Shown: piece after piece, positions 31,922-41,988 of the stretch
How positions within the stretch are numbered: the first letter of the stretch is position 1
How the letters are laid out: the number at the start of each line of letters is the position of its first letter
Source of the DNA: Vagococcus allomyrinae
GTDB taxonomy: Bacteria > Bacillota > Bacilli > Lactobacillales > Vagococcaceae
Direction: 5' to 3'
Assembly (NCBI RefSeq): GCF_017829975.1
Contig: NZ_JAEEGA010000007.1
Span: 25,242 to 89,241 of the forward strand
DNA length: 64,000 nt
Position numbers and translations under genes: made by a program
Notes under the pieces: generated by a model
Databases searched by the model: none
Seen by the model: only the letters and a program-made list of their open reading frames with translations
What the model was told of the DNA's origin: nothing

Positions 31922-32698
31922 TTACGTTGTTAAAGCTGATACCTCAGTCATAAAGGTTTTAACCTCTTGCTGACGGTTTTCCAGAAAAAGGTTGACAATT
32001 TTACTGCCAATAATAGCTCCGTCACAACTTTTAAGAAACTGTTCCACCTGTTCTTTCTGAGAAATCCCAAAACCTGCTAATACTGGCACCTCTGTTTGTT
32101 GGCTTAATTTCATTAAGTACTGACCAACGGATGAATCAAAGTCTTGTCGTTGTCCTGTCGTACCATTAACTGTCACAGCGTAAATAAATCCTTCTGCTTG
32201 ACTCACCAATTCTTTGATGCGTGCTTCTGGACTAGTTAAGGACACTAGTTGAATAATAGCGATATCCGTCCCTGCTAAATATGGTTGGATGTAATCTTGA
32301 TGTTCAGCCGGTAAATCTGGAATAATCAGCCCTTTTACAGTTGTCTCTTTTAATTCATTAATAAACGTCTCGATCCCCATTCCATAGATCGGATTAAAAT
32401 AACTCATAATAACCAACGGTGTCTGAACTTTGGTTTCTTGAATCACTTTAATAATGCCCTTCAAGCTAACGCCTGCTTCTAATGCCTTTAAACCTGCCGC
32501 TTGAATCACTGGACCATCGGCAACGGGATCGGAAAAAGGAATGCCGATCTCAATGGCACTGACATTTGCTTCCTCTAACAACTGTAACTCCGCCTCCAGT
32601 TGATCCAGTCCTTGAGCGCCTGCCATAATATAAGGAACGATTAATGCTTTCCCTTCAGCTCGGATGCCTTTTAAATGAGTTTCCAACGTCTTAACCAT
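31922..32698 (-). CDS. trpA: Tryptophan synthase alpha subunit
   Basis: TIM-barrel with the catalytic Glu in [17 protein letters not shown] (residues about 46-62), Asp in [13 protein letters not shown], and phosphate-binding GFGIS. Cleaves indole-3-glycerol phosphate to indole for TrpB. 258 aa, normal length. Last gene of the trp operon, overlapping trpB by 8 bp. Confidence 0.97.
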   Translation of the reverse strand: MVKTLETHLKGIRAEGKALIVPYIMAGAQGLDQLEAELQLLEEANVSAIEIGIPFSDPVADGPVIQAAGLKALEAGVSLKGIIKVIQETKVQTPLVIMSYFNPIYGMGIETFINELKETTVKGLIIPDLPAEHQDYIQPYLAGTDIAIIQLVSLTSPEARIKELVSQAEGFIYAVTVNGTTGQRQDFDSSVGQYLMKLSQQTEVPVLAGFGISQKEQVEQFLKSCDGAIIGSKIVNLFLENRQQEVKTFMTEVSALTT

Positions 32699-33896
32699 GC
32701 GTTTTTCCTCCTTCTAACTGCTCTTTTATTTGAGCCACATCTTTATCTCCTCGACCAGAAAGACAAATAATCATTGACTTATCAGGTCCTAATTCTGCAG
32801 CTAGCTTTACAGCATAAGCAATCGCATGTGAACTTTCCAAAGCAGGAATAATCCCCTCCGTTTGACAAAGTAGCTGAAAGCCTTCTAGAGCTTGATCATC
32901 CGTAATACTGACATAACGCGCTCGGCCTAATTCATCAAAATAACAGTGTTCTGGTCCTAGGCCAGGATAGTCCAAGCCAGCAGAAATGGAAAAAGCTTCT
33001 TCTATTTGGCCATTTTCATCTTGTAATACTTTCATCAAAGCGCCATGAAGAACGCCTTCTTTGCCTTTGGTGATCGACGCCGCGTGCTGACCTGACTCTA
33101 AGCCCAATCCAGCTGCTTCCACGCCATGCATCGAGACCTCTAAATCATCCACAAAGGGATAGAACAGCCCCATAGCATTGCTGCCACCGCCAACACAAGC
33201 AACAAGTGCATCTGGTAAATGACCCTCTAATTCTAAAAACTGACGACGTGCTTCGGTGCCGATCACACTTTGATAGTCCCTAACAATTTCTGGGAAGGGA
33301 TGAGGCCCTAAAACGGATCCCATGACGTAGTGAGTGTCTTCCACATTAGCCACCCAAAACCGCAAAGCCTCATTAACGGCATCCTTCAAGGTTTGGCTGC
33401 CTGACTCTACACTGACCACAGTAGCACCCAATAATTCCATTCTAAAAACATTTAAGGCTTGACGCTCAACATCTTTTGCTCCCATAAAAATAGTGCATTC
33501 CATATTGAATAAAGCAGCGACAGTAGCAGTCGCCACACCATGTTGACCTGCGCCTGTTTCAGCAACTACTTTTTGCTTGCCCATTCGTTTAGCTAACAGT
33601 ACCTGACCAGTCGTGTTATTAATCTTATGAGCACCCGTATGGTTCAAATCCTCACGCTTTAAATATATCTTAGCTCCACCAGCCGCAACCGTTAATCGCT
33701 CTGCAAAATAAAGAGGCGTTTCCCTGCCCACATACTGCTTTAAATAATAATTAAGTTCTGCTTGAAATGCTGCGTCCTCTTTTGATTCTGCGTAGACGTC
33801 AGTTAATTCCTTCACTGCTTTCATCAGTGACTCTGGTACAAACTGGCCGCCATATTGGCCGTAAAAACCATTTTTTGTCGGTGCTTCGTAAGTCAT
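32691..33896 (-). CDS. trpB: Tryptophan synthase beta subunit
   Basis: PLP-binding Lys in [14 protein letters not shown] (residue about 90), phosphate-binding [13 protein letters not shown] and [12 protein letters not shown] are conserved. Condenses indole and serine to tryptophan. 401 aa. Adjacent to trpF and trpA in a tight operon. Confidence 0.98.
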   Translation of the reverse strand: MTYEAPTKNGFYGQYGGQFVPESLMKAVKELTDVYAESKEDAAFQAELNYYLKQYVGRETPLYFAERLTVAAGGAKIYLKREDLNHTGAHKINNTTGQVLLAKRMGKQKVVAETGAGQHGVATATVAALFNMECTIFMGAKDVERQALNVFRMELLGATVVSVESGSQTLKDAVNEALRFWVANVEDTHYVMGSVLGPHPFPEIVRDYQSVIGTEARRQFLELEGHLPDALVACVGGGSNAMGLFYPFVDDLEVSMHGVEAAGLGLESGQHAASITKGKEGVLHGALMKVLQDENGQIEEAFSISAGLDYPGLGPEHCYFDELGRARYVSITDDQALEGFQLLCQTEGIIPALESSHAIAYAVKLAAELGPDKSMIICLSGRGDKDVAQIKEQLEGGKTHG

Positions 33897-34508
33897 TTAT
33901 TTGTCTCCTTTCGCTTCTGCGATAAATCTCATTATTTTTGACACATCTTTTTGCCCATCGGTTTCAACACCTGAGGAAACATCGACACCGTATGGGTCAA
34001 AATAAATCACCGCCTGATGAACGTTTTCGATGTTTAAGCCCCCTGCAATGAAGACTCGTCCCATTGGCAGAGTCTTTGGCTCAATGGCATGCCAGTCAAA
34101 GACATGGCCGCTCCCGCCCTCATAGGCACTACCAGGTGCATCCAATAAAAAGTGAACATTTTTCGGATATAAACTAACCGTTGAAAGATCCGTGCCAGCT
34201 GAAAGTGTTATTGCCTTTATAACAGGTACCCCTAACGTCTCAACGAAGGAAGGACTTTCCTGACCATGCAACTGGACGATGTCAAGCGGCACATCCTTCA
34301 CGGCTTGCAACACGTCAGCCATTGAAGGATTGACAAACACCCCAACCGTTTTAACACTTGTAGGAATAACCGTAGCCAAATCATGCGCTTCTTCTAAGCT
34401 AACCTGTCGGCGACTTTTAGCAAAGACAAAGCCGATATAATCCGCCCCTGCTTCAACAGCCGCTTCAATATCTTTTTTGTGGCGTAATCCGCAAATTTTA
34501 ACCTTCAT
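33897..34508 (-). CDS. trpF: Phosphoribosylanthranilate isomerase
   Basis: KICGLRHKKDIEAA at the start, with the catalytic Cys of the KICG motif, then VGVFVNP, DIVQLHGQE and FIAGGLNIENV. TIM-barrel of 203 aa, separate from trpC here. Overlaps trpC by 4 bp. Confidence 0.96.
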   Translation of the reverse strand: MKVKICGLRHKKDIEAAVEAGADYIGFVFAKSRRQVSLEEAHDLATVIPTSVKTVGVFVNPSMADVLQAVKDVPLDIVQLHGQESPSFVETLGVPVIKAITLSAGTDLSTVSLYPKNVHFLLDAPGSAYEGGSGHVFDWHAIEPKTLPMGRVFIAGGLNIENVHQAVIYFDPYGVDVSSGVETDGQKDVSKIMRFIAEAKGDK

Positions 34509-35269
34509 CTCAACACCTGTAATTGTTTAGCCGCAATCTCTGGTTCAGCAGCTCGCATTAAGGATTCTCCCACTAATACACCATTGAAATAGGGGGCTAA
34601 TTCTGCAACTTCAGCCGGCTCACGGATACCAGATTCACTGAAATACAGAGCCGATGTTTGGAATTTCGGTCCTAATTCATGGCTAACCTCCAAAGAGACA
34701 TCGAAGGTGGTTAAATTTCGATTGTTAATCCCAATCAATTTTGCTCCCAAAGCCTCAGCAGTCTCCAGTTCTGCCAGATTATGAACCTCAACAAGGACTT
34801 CCAACCCTAAATCCGTAGCAGCTTGATACAAGCGATACAGTAAATCCTTATTAAGTGCGGCTACAATCAACAAGATAATTGAAGCGCCAGCGTTAAATGC
34901 TCGTACAAGTTGTTTTTCATCTATCATAAAATCCTTACACAAAATAGGCAGTTCAATTTCATCAGCAATTTCTCTTAAATCCTCAAGGGAACCTTTAAAA
35001 AATTGTTCATCTGTCAAAACAGAGATGGCACTAACACCTGCTTGTTCATAAGCCTTTGCTTGTTGGAGACAATCAACATCTAACTTAATTTTCCCTTTTG
35101 AAGGCGAAGCTCGCTTGACTTCAGCAATTAAGTGCATCTGCCCGGAGTTCCCTTTAACCTTTTCGTAAAAAGAAGGACGTTTTTTTCTTACAGCTAACTC
35201 CTCCGGTTCCAATAATGCCACTTCTTCCTTTTTAACAGCGATAATTTTTGCTAAAAAATCTTCCATCAT
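34505..35269 (-). CDS. trpC: Indole-3-glycerol phosphate synthase
   Basis: LIAEVKRASPSKG (catalytic Lys), LCKDFMIDEKQL, LVEVHNLAELE and IGINNRNLTTF are conserved motifs of TrpC. 254 aa. Overlaps the trpD stop by 4 bp. Confidence 0.97.
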   Translation of the reverse strand: MMEDFLAKIIAVKKEEVALLEPEELAVRKKRPSFYEKVKGNSGQMHLIAEVKRASPSKGKIKLDVDCLQQAKAYEQAGVSAISVLTDEQFFKGSLEDLREIADEIELPILCKDFMIDEKQLVRAFNAGASIILLIVAALNKDLLYRLYQAATDLGLEVLVEVHNLAELETAEALGAKLIGINNRNLTTFDVSLEVSHELGPKFQTSALYFSESGIREPAEVAELAPYFNGVLVGESLMRAAEPEIAAKQLQVLR

Positions 35270-36288
35270 TTATTCCCTACTTTCAAATTTGCTTGAAACG
35301 CTAATAAATCAGTTAAAACTTGATAAGCTTCACCACTTTGCAGAAGCTGATTGGCTTCGTGAACTCCCTCCTGAACCGAGCTTACTTTACCACCGGCAAA
35401 TAAACCTAAACCAGCATTCAGTAATACAGTATCGTAATAAGCACTTTTCTCACCTTTTAAGACATTTAAGAGAATTTTAGCATTCTCAGTTGCATCGCCA
35501 CCACGAATTGCCTCATAATCGTAATAAGGTAACCCAACATCTTCTGGGGTGATAACATGACGCGTAATCAGCCCATCTGCCAATAGTACATAATGAGTTT
35601 CCCCAGCTAAGGAAGCTTCATCCATTTCATAGGGACCATTAACAACAATCGCCCGTTTTCGTCCTAGTTTTTTTATTGTTTCTGCTGTTTTTTCCAATAA
35701 ACTGCGGCGATTAATTCCCATTAGCTGATATTCTAAAGGGACCGGATTGGTCAGTGGCCCAATCAAATTCATGATTGTCGGTGTACCTAATGTTTTGCGA
35801 GCAGGCATCACATATTTCATTCGCGGATGAACATGGGGCGCGAATAAAAACGTTAAGTTGATTTCAGCTAGTTGTTGCGCTTGTTGCTCAGCTGAAACCA
35901 AAAAGTCAATGCCCAAAGCCTCGCAAGTATCAAAACTCCCCGCTTTACTTGAAATACTACGATTTCCTGTCTTAGCTACTTTCATCCCCCCCGCTGCTAG
36001 TACAAAGGAGGCTGTCGTGCTAATATTAAAACTATTGGATAAATCTCCTCCTGTCCCACAGTTGCAGATTGTATCTGTTAACTCCGTATCAATTGGCACA
36101 GAAAATTCACGAATCGTTTCCGCCAACCCTGCCATCTCTTCCGCAGTTTCTCCCTTTATTTTTAACCCGATTAATAAGGCGCCAATTTGAGCCTCACTCA
36201 GTTCTCCTTGAAATATCTGACGGGAGAGAATTTTCATCTCTTCAAGCTCTAAATCTTTTTGTTCATATAATTTCGTTAATAGGTCCAT
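35266..36288 (-). CDS. trpD: Anthranilate phosphoribosyltransferase
   Basis: I chose the ATG at 36288, preceded by GAAGGAA; an in-frame TTG at 36309 lies before this site. The PRPP-binding CGTGGDLSNSFNISTTA, then GNRSISSKAGSFD and HPRMKYVMPARKTLGTPTIMNLIGPL are family signatures. About 340 aa. Overlaps the end of trpG. Confidence 0.97.
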   Translation of the reverse strand: MDLLTKLYEQKDLELEEMKILSRQIFQGELSEAQIGALLIGLKIKGETAEEMAGLAETIREFSVPIDTELTDTICNCGTGGDLSNSFNISTTASFVLAAGGMKVAKTGNRSISSKAGSFDTCEALGIDFLVSAEQQAQQLAEINLTFLFAPHVHPRMKYVMPARKTLGTPTIMNLIGPLTNPVPLEYQLMGINRRSLLEKTAETIKKLGRKRAIVVNGPYEMDEASLAGETHYVLLADGLITRHVITPEDVGLPYYDYEAIRGGDATENAKILLNVLKGEKSAYYDTVLLNAGLGLFAGGKVSSVQEGVHEANQLLQSGEAYQVLTDLLAFQANLKVGNK

Positions 36289-36874
36289 TTGCTGTTCCTT
36301 CTTTCTCAATAATTAACGTCATAAAGTTCTTTAGTAAATCTTGTCCATACTTTGTTCCGATGGATTCCGGATGAAACTGTAAGCCATAAACTGGTAGCTC
36401 ACGATGTTTCAAGGCCATGATTTCCTGATCATCAGTTGCCACTCCGATAACCATTAGCGATGCCGGCAATGTATCAGGATGCAAAATCAATGAATGGTAT
36501 CGCATAATTGCAAACTCTTGCGGAAGACCTTTCAATAGTGTGTCTGTTTCTTGGCAAATCATAGTTGAAACTTTACCATGCCGAATTTCTTTCGCCTGGG
36601 TAATTAATCCTCCATAATGCTGTGCAATAGCTTGATGGCCTAGACAAATACCTAGCAGCGGCTTTAGTTCAGCGTAACGAGCAATCAAGTCCTTCATCTC
36701 TCCAGCGTCCTCCGGTCTCCCAGGTCCAGGAGAAAAAACAATGCCATCTGCTTGCTCCGCAATTTCCAACAAGTCCTCAGCGTCGTTTCGACGGACAATC
36801 ACCTCACCAAAAGGGCTTAAATAATGGTGCAGATTGTAGGTAAATGAATCATAATTATCAACGAGTAAAATCAT
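36263..36874 (-). CDS. trpG: Anthranilate synthase glutamine amidotransferase component
   Basis: Start at ATG 36874 (MILLVDNYDSFTYNLHHYL) with GAGGTG upstream; the frame upstream of it is only the shadow of trpE. Class I glutaminase: VFSPGPGRPEDAG, the nucleophile Cys in LLGICLGHQAIA, and His/Glu in GLQFHPESIGT. 203 aa. Its start overlaps the trpE end by 17 bp. Confidence 0.96.
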   Translation of the reverse strand: MILLVDNYDSFTYNLHHYLSPFGEVIVRRNDAEDLLEIAEQADGIVFSPGPGRPEDAGEMKDLIARYAELKPLLGICLGHQAIAQHYGGLITQAKEIRHGKVSTMICQETDTLLKGLPQEFAIMRYHSLILHPDTLPASLMVIGVATDDQEIMALKHRELPVYGLQFHPESIGTKYGQDLLKNFMTLIIEKEGTANGPINEII

Positions 36875-38240
36875 AGTTGTACACCTCCAATAGAGCTTTA
36901 GCTTTATGTAACGTCTCTTCATATTCCTTTGTTGGGTCTGAGTCATGAACAACACCTGCTCCAGCTTGAACATGGGCCACCCCCTGATGTAACACCATCG
37001 TGCGAATAGCAATGGCAAAGTCCGCCTTACCTGAATGAGTTAAATAACCAACTGCGCCACCATAGACATTCCGTTTAACAGGTTCCATTTCATAAATTCG
37101 TTGCATCGCCCGAATCTTGGGAGCACCACTGACCGTTCCTGCTGGTAAAGTAGCTTTAAGAGCGTCCATGGCACTAACGTCAGAACGCAAGCGTCCTTCA
37201 ACAACTGATACTAAATGCATCACATAACGATATTTTTCAACAACTAAGTAGACAGGCACTGTCACAGAGCCAACTTCTGCAATCCGACTAATATCATTGC
37301 GACTTAAATCAACTAACATTTTATGTTCCGCTAACTCTTTTTCGTCCTGAGCTAACTCTTCAGCTAATGCCTGATCTTCCTGAATTGTTTGCCCTCGCCT
37401 ACGAGTCCCAGCAATCGGATTGGTTAACACTTTCTCTCCTTGAATACTGACCAAACTCTCTGGCGAAGAACCGATTATCTTGGTTTCGCCAAAATCAAGA
37501 TAATATAAATAGGCAGAAGGGTTACTTAGGCGTAACCCCCGATAATAATCAAAACTATCAGCAGTAAATGGGGCTGATAGCCGTTGGGAGGGAACCACTT
37601 GAAAAAGATCACCAGCTTGTATCAACTCCTTGCCTTTTAGCACTAACTTTTCATAACCCCTTTGGCTTAAATTGCTAGTAAAAGATAACGCTTCGAGAGT
37701 TAGCTCTCGCTGTTCTGCTACATGAGGGACTTTTATTTGAGCTACCATTTCTTTCAATGACCTGTCTAATTCAGCCTCACTGCGTTGAGAGTACAGATTG
37801 TCCTGAACGAATGTTACCTGCTCCTTTAGATGATCAACGATGACAAAGCTTTCGTAGACATAGAAGTGGCAATCGGCAATCCCCAGTTCATCATGAGGTA
37901 TTGGGCCGATATTTTCGTATAAAGCACAAACGTCATAGCCGACATAACCAATCGCACCCGCTTCAAAAGGAAGATCAGATTCAGATGGTTCACTTTGACG
38001 ACTTAAAAACGATTCAATTGCTTTTAGAGGATCCGCCACTTTTTCGACGCGCTGATCAATGCTTAACTCATGACCAAAAGAACTAATCTCATGAACCGGA
38101 TCAACGCCAATAATCGAATAGCGAGCCTGATTTTTATCCCGAGGAATGCTTTCAAGCAAACTCTTTTTTGTCCCTTTTAGTCGTAAATAAATACTAATAG
38201 CTGTTAAACAATCAGCCGATATTGTTTTAATCTTTCTCAT
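36858..38240 (-). CDS. trpE: Anthranilate synthase component I
   Basis: Chorismate-binding fold with RGLRLSNPSAYLYYL, IIGSSPESLV, NPIAGTRRRG, DEKELAEHKMLVDLSRNDI and TLPAGTVSGAPKIRAM. 460 aa. First gene of the operon, 120 bp after the second T-box antiterminator. AGAAGGGG ribosome site. Confidence 0.97.
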   Translation of the reverse strand: MRKIKTISADCLTAISIYLRLKGTKKSLLESIPRDKNQARYSIIGVDPVHEISSFGHELSIDQRVEKVADPLKAIESFLSRQSEPSESDLPFEAGAIGYVGYDVCALYENIGPIPHDELGIADCHFYVYESFVIVDHLKEQVTFVQDNLYSQRSEAELDRSLKEMVAQIKVPHVAEQRELTLEALSFTSNLSQRGYEKLVLKGKELIQAGDLFQVVPSQRLSAPFTADSFDYYRGLRLSNPSAYLYYLDFGETKIIGSSPESLVSIQGEKVLTNPIAGTRRRGQTIQEDQALAEELAQDEKELAEHKMLVDLSRNDISRIAEVGSVTVPVYLVVEKYRYVMHLVSVVEGRLRSDVSAMDALKATLPAGTVSGAPKIRAMQRIYEMEPVKRNVYGGAVGYLTHSGKADFAIAIRTMVLHQGVAHVQAGAGVVHDSDPTKEYEETLHKAKALLEVYNYDFTR

Positions 38241-38305
38241 TACTAAAACACCCCTTCTATTTTTATCTCAATCAACCGGATTTTTCTGTGAACCGCCAGA
38301 AAAAT

Positions 38306-38575
38306 CAAAAAAAGCCCTCAAATGATTAATAATCATTTGAGGGCGAATTTCACTCACGGTGCCACCTCATTTTGGATAAACTTATCCATCTCTACAGTTA
38401 TCTAACAATAACCTGCTCGTTAACGGGAGCTCCCGTAAATCCCTACTATTACTTCAAGATTTCACTAACAGGTCCATTCCTCTTCGTATTGCTATTAGCT
38501 CACACCACCGCTAACTCTCTGAAAACAACTACTAAAAAGTACTCCTCCTGCTTGACGCATTCATGTATTCAATTA
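38306..38575 (-). promoter_or_regulatory. T-box riboswitch 2 (tRNA-Trp), proximal to trpE
   Basis: On the minus strand: a stem I with AGAGAG and GGTGGTGTGAG features, a specifier loop reading GAATGGACC with TGG at 38476-38474, the T-box AGGTGGCACCGTG (38367-38355), and a terminator stem GCCCTCAAATGATT with its complement (38314-38344), then seven to eight T. Uncharged tRNA-Trp would disrupt the terminator and allow trp transcription. Confidence 0.9.
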
Positions 38576-38582
38576 GATAAAA

Positions 38583-38827
38583 TAAAAAAGCCCTCACACT
38601 TATTTTCGAATGAAAATAAGGACGAGAAACCCGCGGTACCACCTTAATTGATTGACTAGTCAATCCAACTTAATGACTCTGATAACGGAGAATCATCCGA
38701 AAGTGTCTACTACTGTTCAACACTTAGCTCAAAAGTCCATTCATAATGATGATTTACTAACTTTCAGCACCGTTAGCTCTCTTAAAAATCAACTCACTAT
38801 TACTAATCTTTCTCATCGCTTGTCTTT
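38583..38827 (-). promoter_or_regulatory. T-box riboswitch 1 (tRNA-Trp), distal
   Basis: On the minus strand: AAGAGAGC and GGTGCTGAAAG in stem I, a specifier loop GAATGGACTT with TGG at 38739-38737, the T-box AAGGTGGTACCGCGGG (38645-38630) and a terminator stem CTTATTTTC/GAAAATAAG (38599-38620) followed by a T-run (38583-38589 on the opposite strand). It lies in series with the second T-box. Confidence 0.88.
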
Positions 38828-38833
38828 TTTACA

Positions 38834-38909
38834 ATATTACTGGACTTAAGATTAAAAGTCAATGATAATTTTTCGTTTTATTTAATCGAATTATAAAAAA
38901 ACGTTTACA
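38834..38909 (-). promoter_or_regulatory. trp operon promoter with cre-like site upstream
   Basis: On the minus strand TTGACT (38857-38862) and TAATAT (38834-38839) are 17 bp apart, placing the start just before T-box 1. About 35 bp upstream TGTAAACGTTTTTT (38896-38909) resembles a CcpA cre; in that position activation or control of the next gene is possible. Confidence 0.7.
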
Positions 38910-38945
38910 AATCCGAATTAAATGACTAACCAGCAGTCAAAATAT

Positions 38946-39866
38946 TTACTGACTAGTTTTGCTGCTGGTTACTAGGATAACCTCTTTTGTTCCTTGGAGG
39001 GTTATCAATAATTGATTGAAAACTAACGCTTGCAAGACATCTTGTTCCACTTCATCTTCCCTTCGATCAGTAAGCGTCTCTTTAATTTTATTTTCGACGA
39101 AATCAAGCCCATGATTCAACTCAATAGAGTCAATAAAAGTGAGCTCACCTGTCAATTTAAATCCATCTGCCTCAGTGATATAACCAAGCAGTTCAAGTGC
39201 CTCAATAAAAATATTGCCACGGCTTCTTCGAGGTTGCTGACCATCATGGATGAGTCTCAACTGTTTACCAGTCATCTCCATAAAATAGTGATCATTTACA
39301 TCGCCAATTTTTGCAAATAACTGTTGACTTTTTGCAGTTCCCTTTACATCTGCAAAATAATTAGCTAGTCCAACTGGACGGTCTTCTTGACTATCTACAT
39401 CAACAAATAAGTAGTGGCCACTTTTGTGGCAGGTCGAAAAAACTGGGGTTATGGCTGATTCAGGTAATGCCACCACTCGTGAAAAAGTCTGTTGTTTTAA
39501 GCGAGCAATGCTATAAGTAATTAGCCAGGGATTATCTTGAACAGTTGGAATGTTTGCCAATAAATCATCATGGAGCTCCTGCGTTAATTGGACAGCCTGT
39601 TCAGACAATTCAGCTAGCAGCTCGGTAGAAATTTCTGGAACCAGAGTGTGATAGGTTTTCTTATCTCTTTCGATTAATTGACGACTCACAAATAATTCCA
39701 TTTCTCGATCAGCTTTTGACCAAGGGATCGCTCTTTTTATTTCTTGCATGCTAGCTCCATCCCTTTGAGTAGATAACCAGTTATGCAACGTCTTCAGCTG
39801 CTCGAAATTAATTAGTTCAAATGTATCTGTCTGTTTTAAAAAAGGCACTTTAATCATTTCAAACAT
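38946..39866 (-). CDS. Conserved hypothetical protein (306 aa)
   Basis: I chose the ATG at 39866 with GGAG 7-10 bases upstream; an ATG at 39890 has no ribosome site. The protein has no TM segment or signal peptide. The first 80 residues are helical (KTLHNWLSTQRDG, ASMQEIKRAIPWSKADREMELFV) like a winged-helix unit, followed by a mixed domain with TCHKSGHYLFVDVDSQEDRP. I think of DUF1803-like lactic acid bacterial proteins but cannot confirm. Monocistronic, between trp and ppaC. Confidence 0.6.
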   Translation of the reverse strand: MFEMIKVPFLKQTDTFELINFEQLKTLHNWLSTQRDGASMQEIKRAIPWSKADREMELFVSRQLIERDKKTYHTLVPEISTELLAELSEQAVQLTQELHDDLLANIPTVQDNPWLITYSIARLKQQTFSRVVALPESAITPVFSTCHKSGHYLFVDVDSQEDRPVGLANYFADVKGTAKSQQLFAKIGDVNDHYFMEMTGKQLRLIHDGQQPRRSRGNIFIEALELLGYITEADGFKLTGELTFIDSIELNHGLDFVENKIKETLTDRREDEVEQDVLQALVFNQLLITLQGTKEVILVTSSKTSQ

Positions 39867-39914
39867 CTTATCACTCCATCTAGTTAACATAATATTATTA
39901 TGTGTGACTCATCT

Positions 39915-39950
39915 CAAAAAATAAAAGGGCAACTCAAAATTCAAGTTGCC
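39915..39950 (-). terminator. Terminator of the pyrophosphatase gene
   Basis: GGCAACT (39928-39934) and AGTTGCC (39944-39950) form a 7-bp stem; A-rich 39915-39926 gives the T-run on the minus strand. Confidence 0.7.
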
Positions 39951-39965
39951 AGTTTATTCGATTCG

Positions 39966-40892
39966 CTATTTAAAAGCTTCTGTTAATTGAGGTACTACCT
40001 GTTTTTTACGAGACACAACACCTGGTAAATGAGCCACACCATTGACTAACGTTGTCTCAAAAGCAGCTTCAACAGTCGCCTGATGATCCCCTACCACAAC
40101 GATGGCAGAATCACTATCTAAAATATTAGTTACAACTAAGATAAATAAATCATAGCCACCTTCAGCGTTTTGAGCGGCCATAGCAGCTTCCAATGCTGAT
40201 TGACGAGCAAGTACTTCATTCACATCAACGGTATTAACTTGACCAATTCTAACTTGTTTATCACCCATCGGGAAATTTTTGGCATCGGTATTAAGAAGCT
40301 CATCTTCTGTTTTCGTGCTTAGATTAGTCCCTGCCTTAAGCATCTCCAAGCCGTAAGCCTCCAAATCGACTTGGGCAATCGCTGCTAATTCTTTAGCGGC
40401 TGACACATCTTCTGGTGTACAGGTCGGCGATTTAAACAATAAAGAATCAGAGATAATCGCTGACAGCATCAAACCAGCAATATTTTGCGGAATTTCAATG
40501 CCATGTTCTTTAAATAATTTTAATATAATGGTGTTCGTACAACCAACTGGTTCTGCACGATAATAAAGCGGGTTAGCTGTTTCAAAATTAGCAATGCGGT
40601 GATGATCGACAACGGCTAACACTTCCAACTCATCTATGTCACTAACACTTTGCTGTGCTTCATTGTGGTCCACCAGCATAACCTGTGAGACTTCATTAGC
40701 TGCTGTTTCAATCACACGAGGTGCAGCTGTTTTAAAATGAGTTAAGGCATAATCAGTTTCTTCACTTGGTGTGCCGAGTGCGACAGCTTCCGCATCAACC
40801 CCCAATTGTTGTTGTAAATGGGCAAACGAAATAGCTGATGTAATAGCATCAGTGTCGGGATTTGAGTGCCCGAAAACTAAAACTTTAGACAT
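39966..40892 (-). CDS. ppaC: Manganese-dependent inorganic pyrophosphatase
   Basis: Family II pyrophosphatase with [14 protein letters not shown] (metal ligands, residues 8-21), VDHNEAQ, the DHH motif in [11 protein letters not shown] and SRKKQVVP near the C-terminus. 308 aa, typical. Hydrolyses pyrophosphate in the cytoplasm. AAAGGAGTC ribosome site. Confidence 0.96.
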   Translation of the reverse strand: MSKVLVFGHSNPDTDAITSAISFAHLQQQLGVDAEAVALGTPSEETDYALTHFKTAAPRVIETAANEVSQVMLVDHNEAQQSVSDIDELEVLAVVDHHRIANFETANPLYYRAEPVGCTNTIILKLFKEHGIEIPQNIAGLMLSAIISDSLLFKSPTCTPEDVSAAKELAAIAQVDLEAYGLEMLKAGTNLSTKTEDELLNTDAKNFPMGDKQVRIGQVNTVDVNEVLARQSALEAAMAAQNAEGGYDLFILVVTNILDSDSAIVVVGDHQATVEAAFETTLVNGVAHLPGVVSRKKQVVPQLTEAFK

Positions 40893-40905
40893 AAATATGA
40901 CTCCT

Positions 40906-41859
40906 TTATTCTTTATTTTTTAAACGAGAAATATAATTCTCATTGTTTACATATTGATCGAACTTATCAAAAAAATGCTTAATTCTTGGAACATCAATCT
41001 TTTCTTTGCGATAAACAAAAGCAAGCTCCAACTGAATTGGCGGCTCAAATGGAATGGCTCTCAAAATCCCTTCACCTTGATGTGCCTGGAAAAATGAACG
41101 TGGTAACGCTGTGTTAATCCCTGTTTCATTACTAAAGCGAAACATTTGATCGGGTTTCGTAAAATGAGCCACACTCTCAGGCAATGTTAACCCACGCTTT
41201 TCAAAAGCAGCTTGAATCACTTGAGAAACAAAATAGCTCTTTGGGTAAGAAACCCAAGGAAACGCCAGTGCTTCATTAAACGTAATACTCGTCTTCTCAC
41301 TTAATTCTTCATGATGATGCAAAAAAAGCAACTCATCATGAATGATATTTCGCGAAGCAAAATCTTTATGCTTTAATAAGACACCTGTTGGTAGATAAAG
41401 AATGGCGATATCAATGCGATTCTTTTCCAGAAACTCCCAGACTTCTTTTCGCCCTACCATAAATAAGGTCACCGCTATGCCAGAATATTCTTTGAAATAC
41501 TCCGTGATGAATTTAGTGAAGACCTTATCCTCAACGGAAGCTGAAATACCAATCGTTATTTTTCCTCGAGTACTGGAATTTTCATCATGGATTCGTTCGG
41601 TCGCCTCTAATAAAACATCATAGATTGACTCAACGGTTTCTTTCATAATTAAACCCGCTTTTGTTAGATGAAGTTGTTTGCCGACTGTATAAAAAAGATT
41701 AGCTTCCAGCTTGCCTTCCAATTTCTTTATCTGTTGGGTCAAGGCTGGTTGAGTAATCCCTAAAAGCTGAGCCGTTTTAGTGTAATTTAGCGTTTCAGCG
41801 AGCTGTAAGAAATAGGCAAACGCGCGGGAGGAAATAAGTTTACTCGGATGCTCTTTCAT
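40906..41859 (-). CDS. LysR-family transcriptional regulator (317 aa)
   Basis: N-terminal winged helix ([37 protein letters not shown] split as usual), and a periplasmic-binding-like effector domain ([15 protein letters not shown] onward). Lies 13 bases before ppaC, so it may be cotranscribed with it; the target is unknown. It is separated from the betaine transporter genes by a strong terminator. Confidence 0.9.
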   Translation of the reverse strand: MKEHPSKLISSRAFAYFLQLAETLNYTKTAQLLGITQPALTQQIKKLEGKLEANLFYTVGKQLHLTKAGLIMKETVESIYDVLLEATERIHDENSSTRGKITIGISASVEDKVFTKFITEYFKEYSGIAVTLFMVGRKEVWEFLEKNRIDIAILYLPTGVLLKHKDFASRNIIHDELLFLHHHEELSEKTSITFNEALAFPWVSYPKSYFVSQVIQAAFEKRGLTLPESVAHFTKPDQMFRFSNETGINTALPRSFFQAHQGEGILRAIPFEPPIQLELAFVYRKEKIDVPRIKHFFDKFDQYVNNENYISRLKNKE

Positions 41860-41946
41860 CGACGAACCTTCTTTCTACAAGCATTTTATCCTTAAACACT
41901 TGTATATTGTATCATAATTACGACTAATTAGACATTCGTTTTGAGG

Positions 41947-41984
41947 CAAAAAACAATCATTTTTCTCATTGAGAAAAATGATTG
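41947..41984 (-). terminator. Terminator of the glycine betaine transporter operon
   Basis: CAATCATTTTTCTC (41954-41967) pairs perfectly with GAGAAAAATGATTG (41971-41984); plus-strand A at 41948-41953 gives a minus-strand T-run. Confidence 0.88.
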
Positions 41985-41988
41985 CCCT

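Noticed and set aside
38372-38849. Two plus-strand ORFs upstream of trpE
   Set aside because: They lie antisense to the two T-box riboswitches and have low-complexity, non-protein-like sequence.
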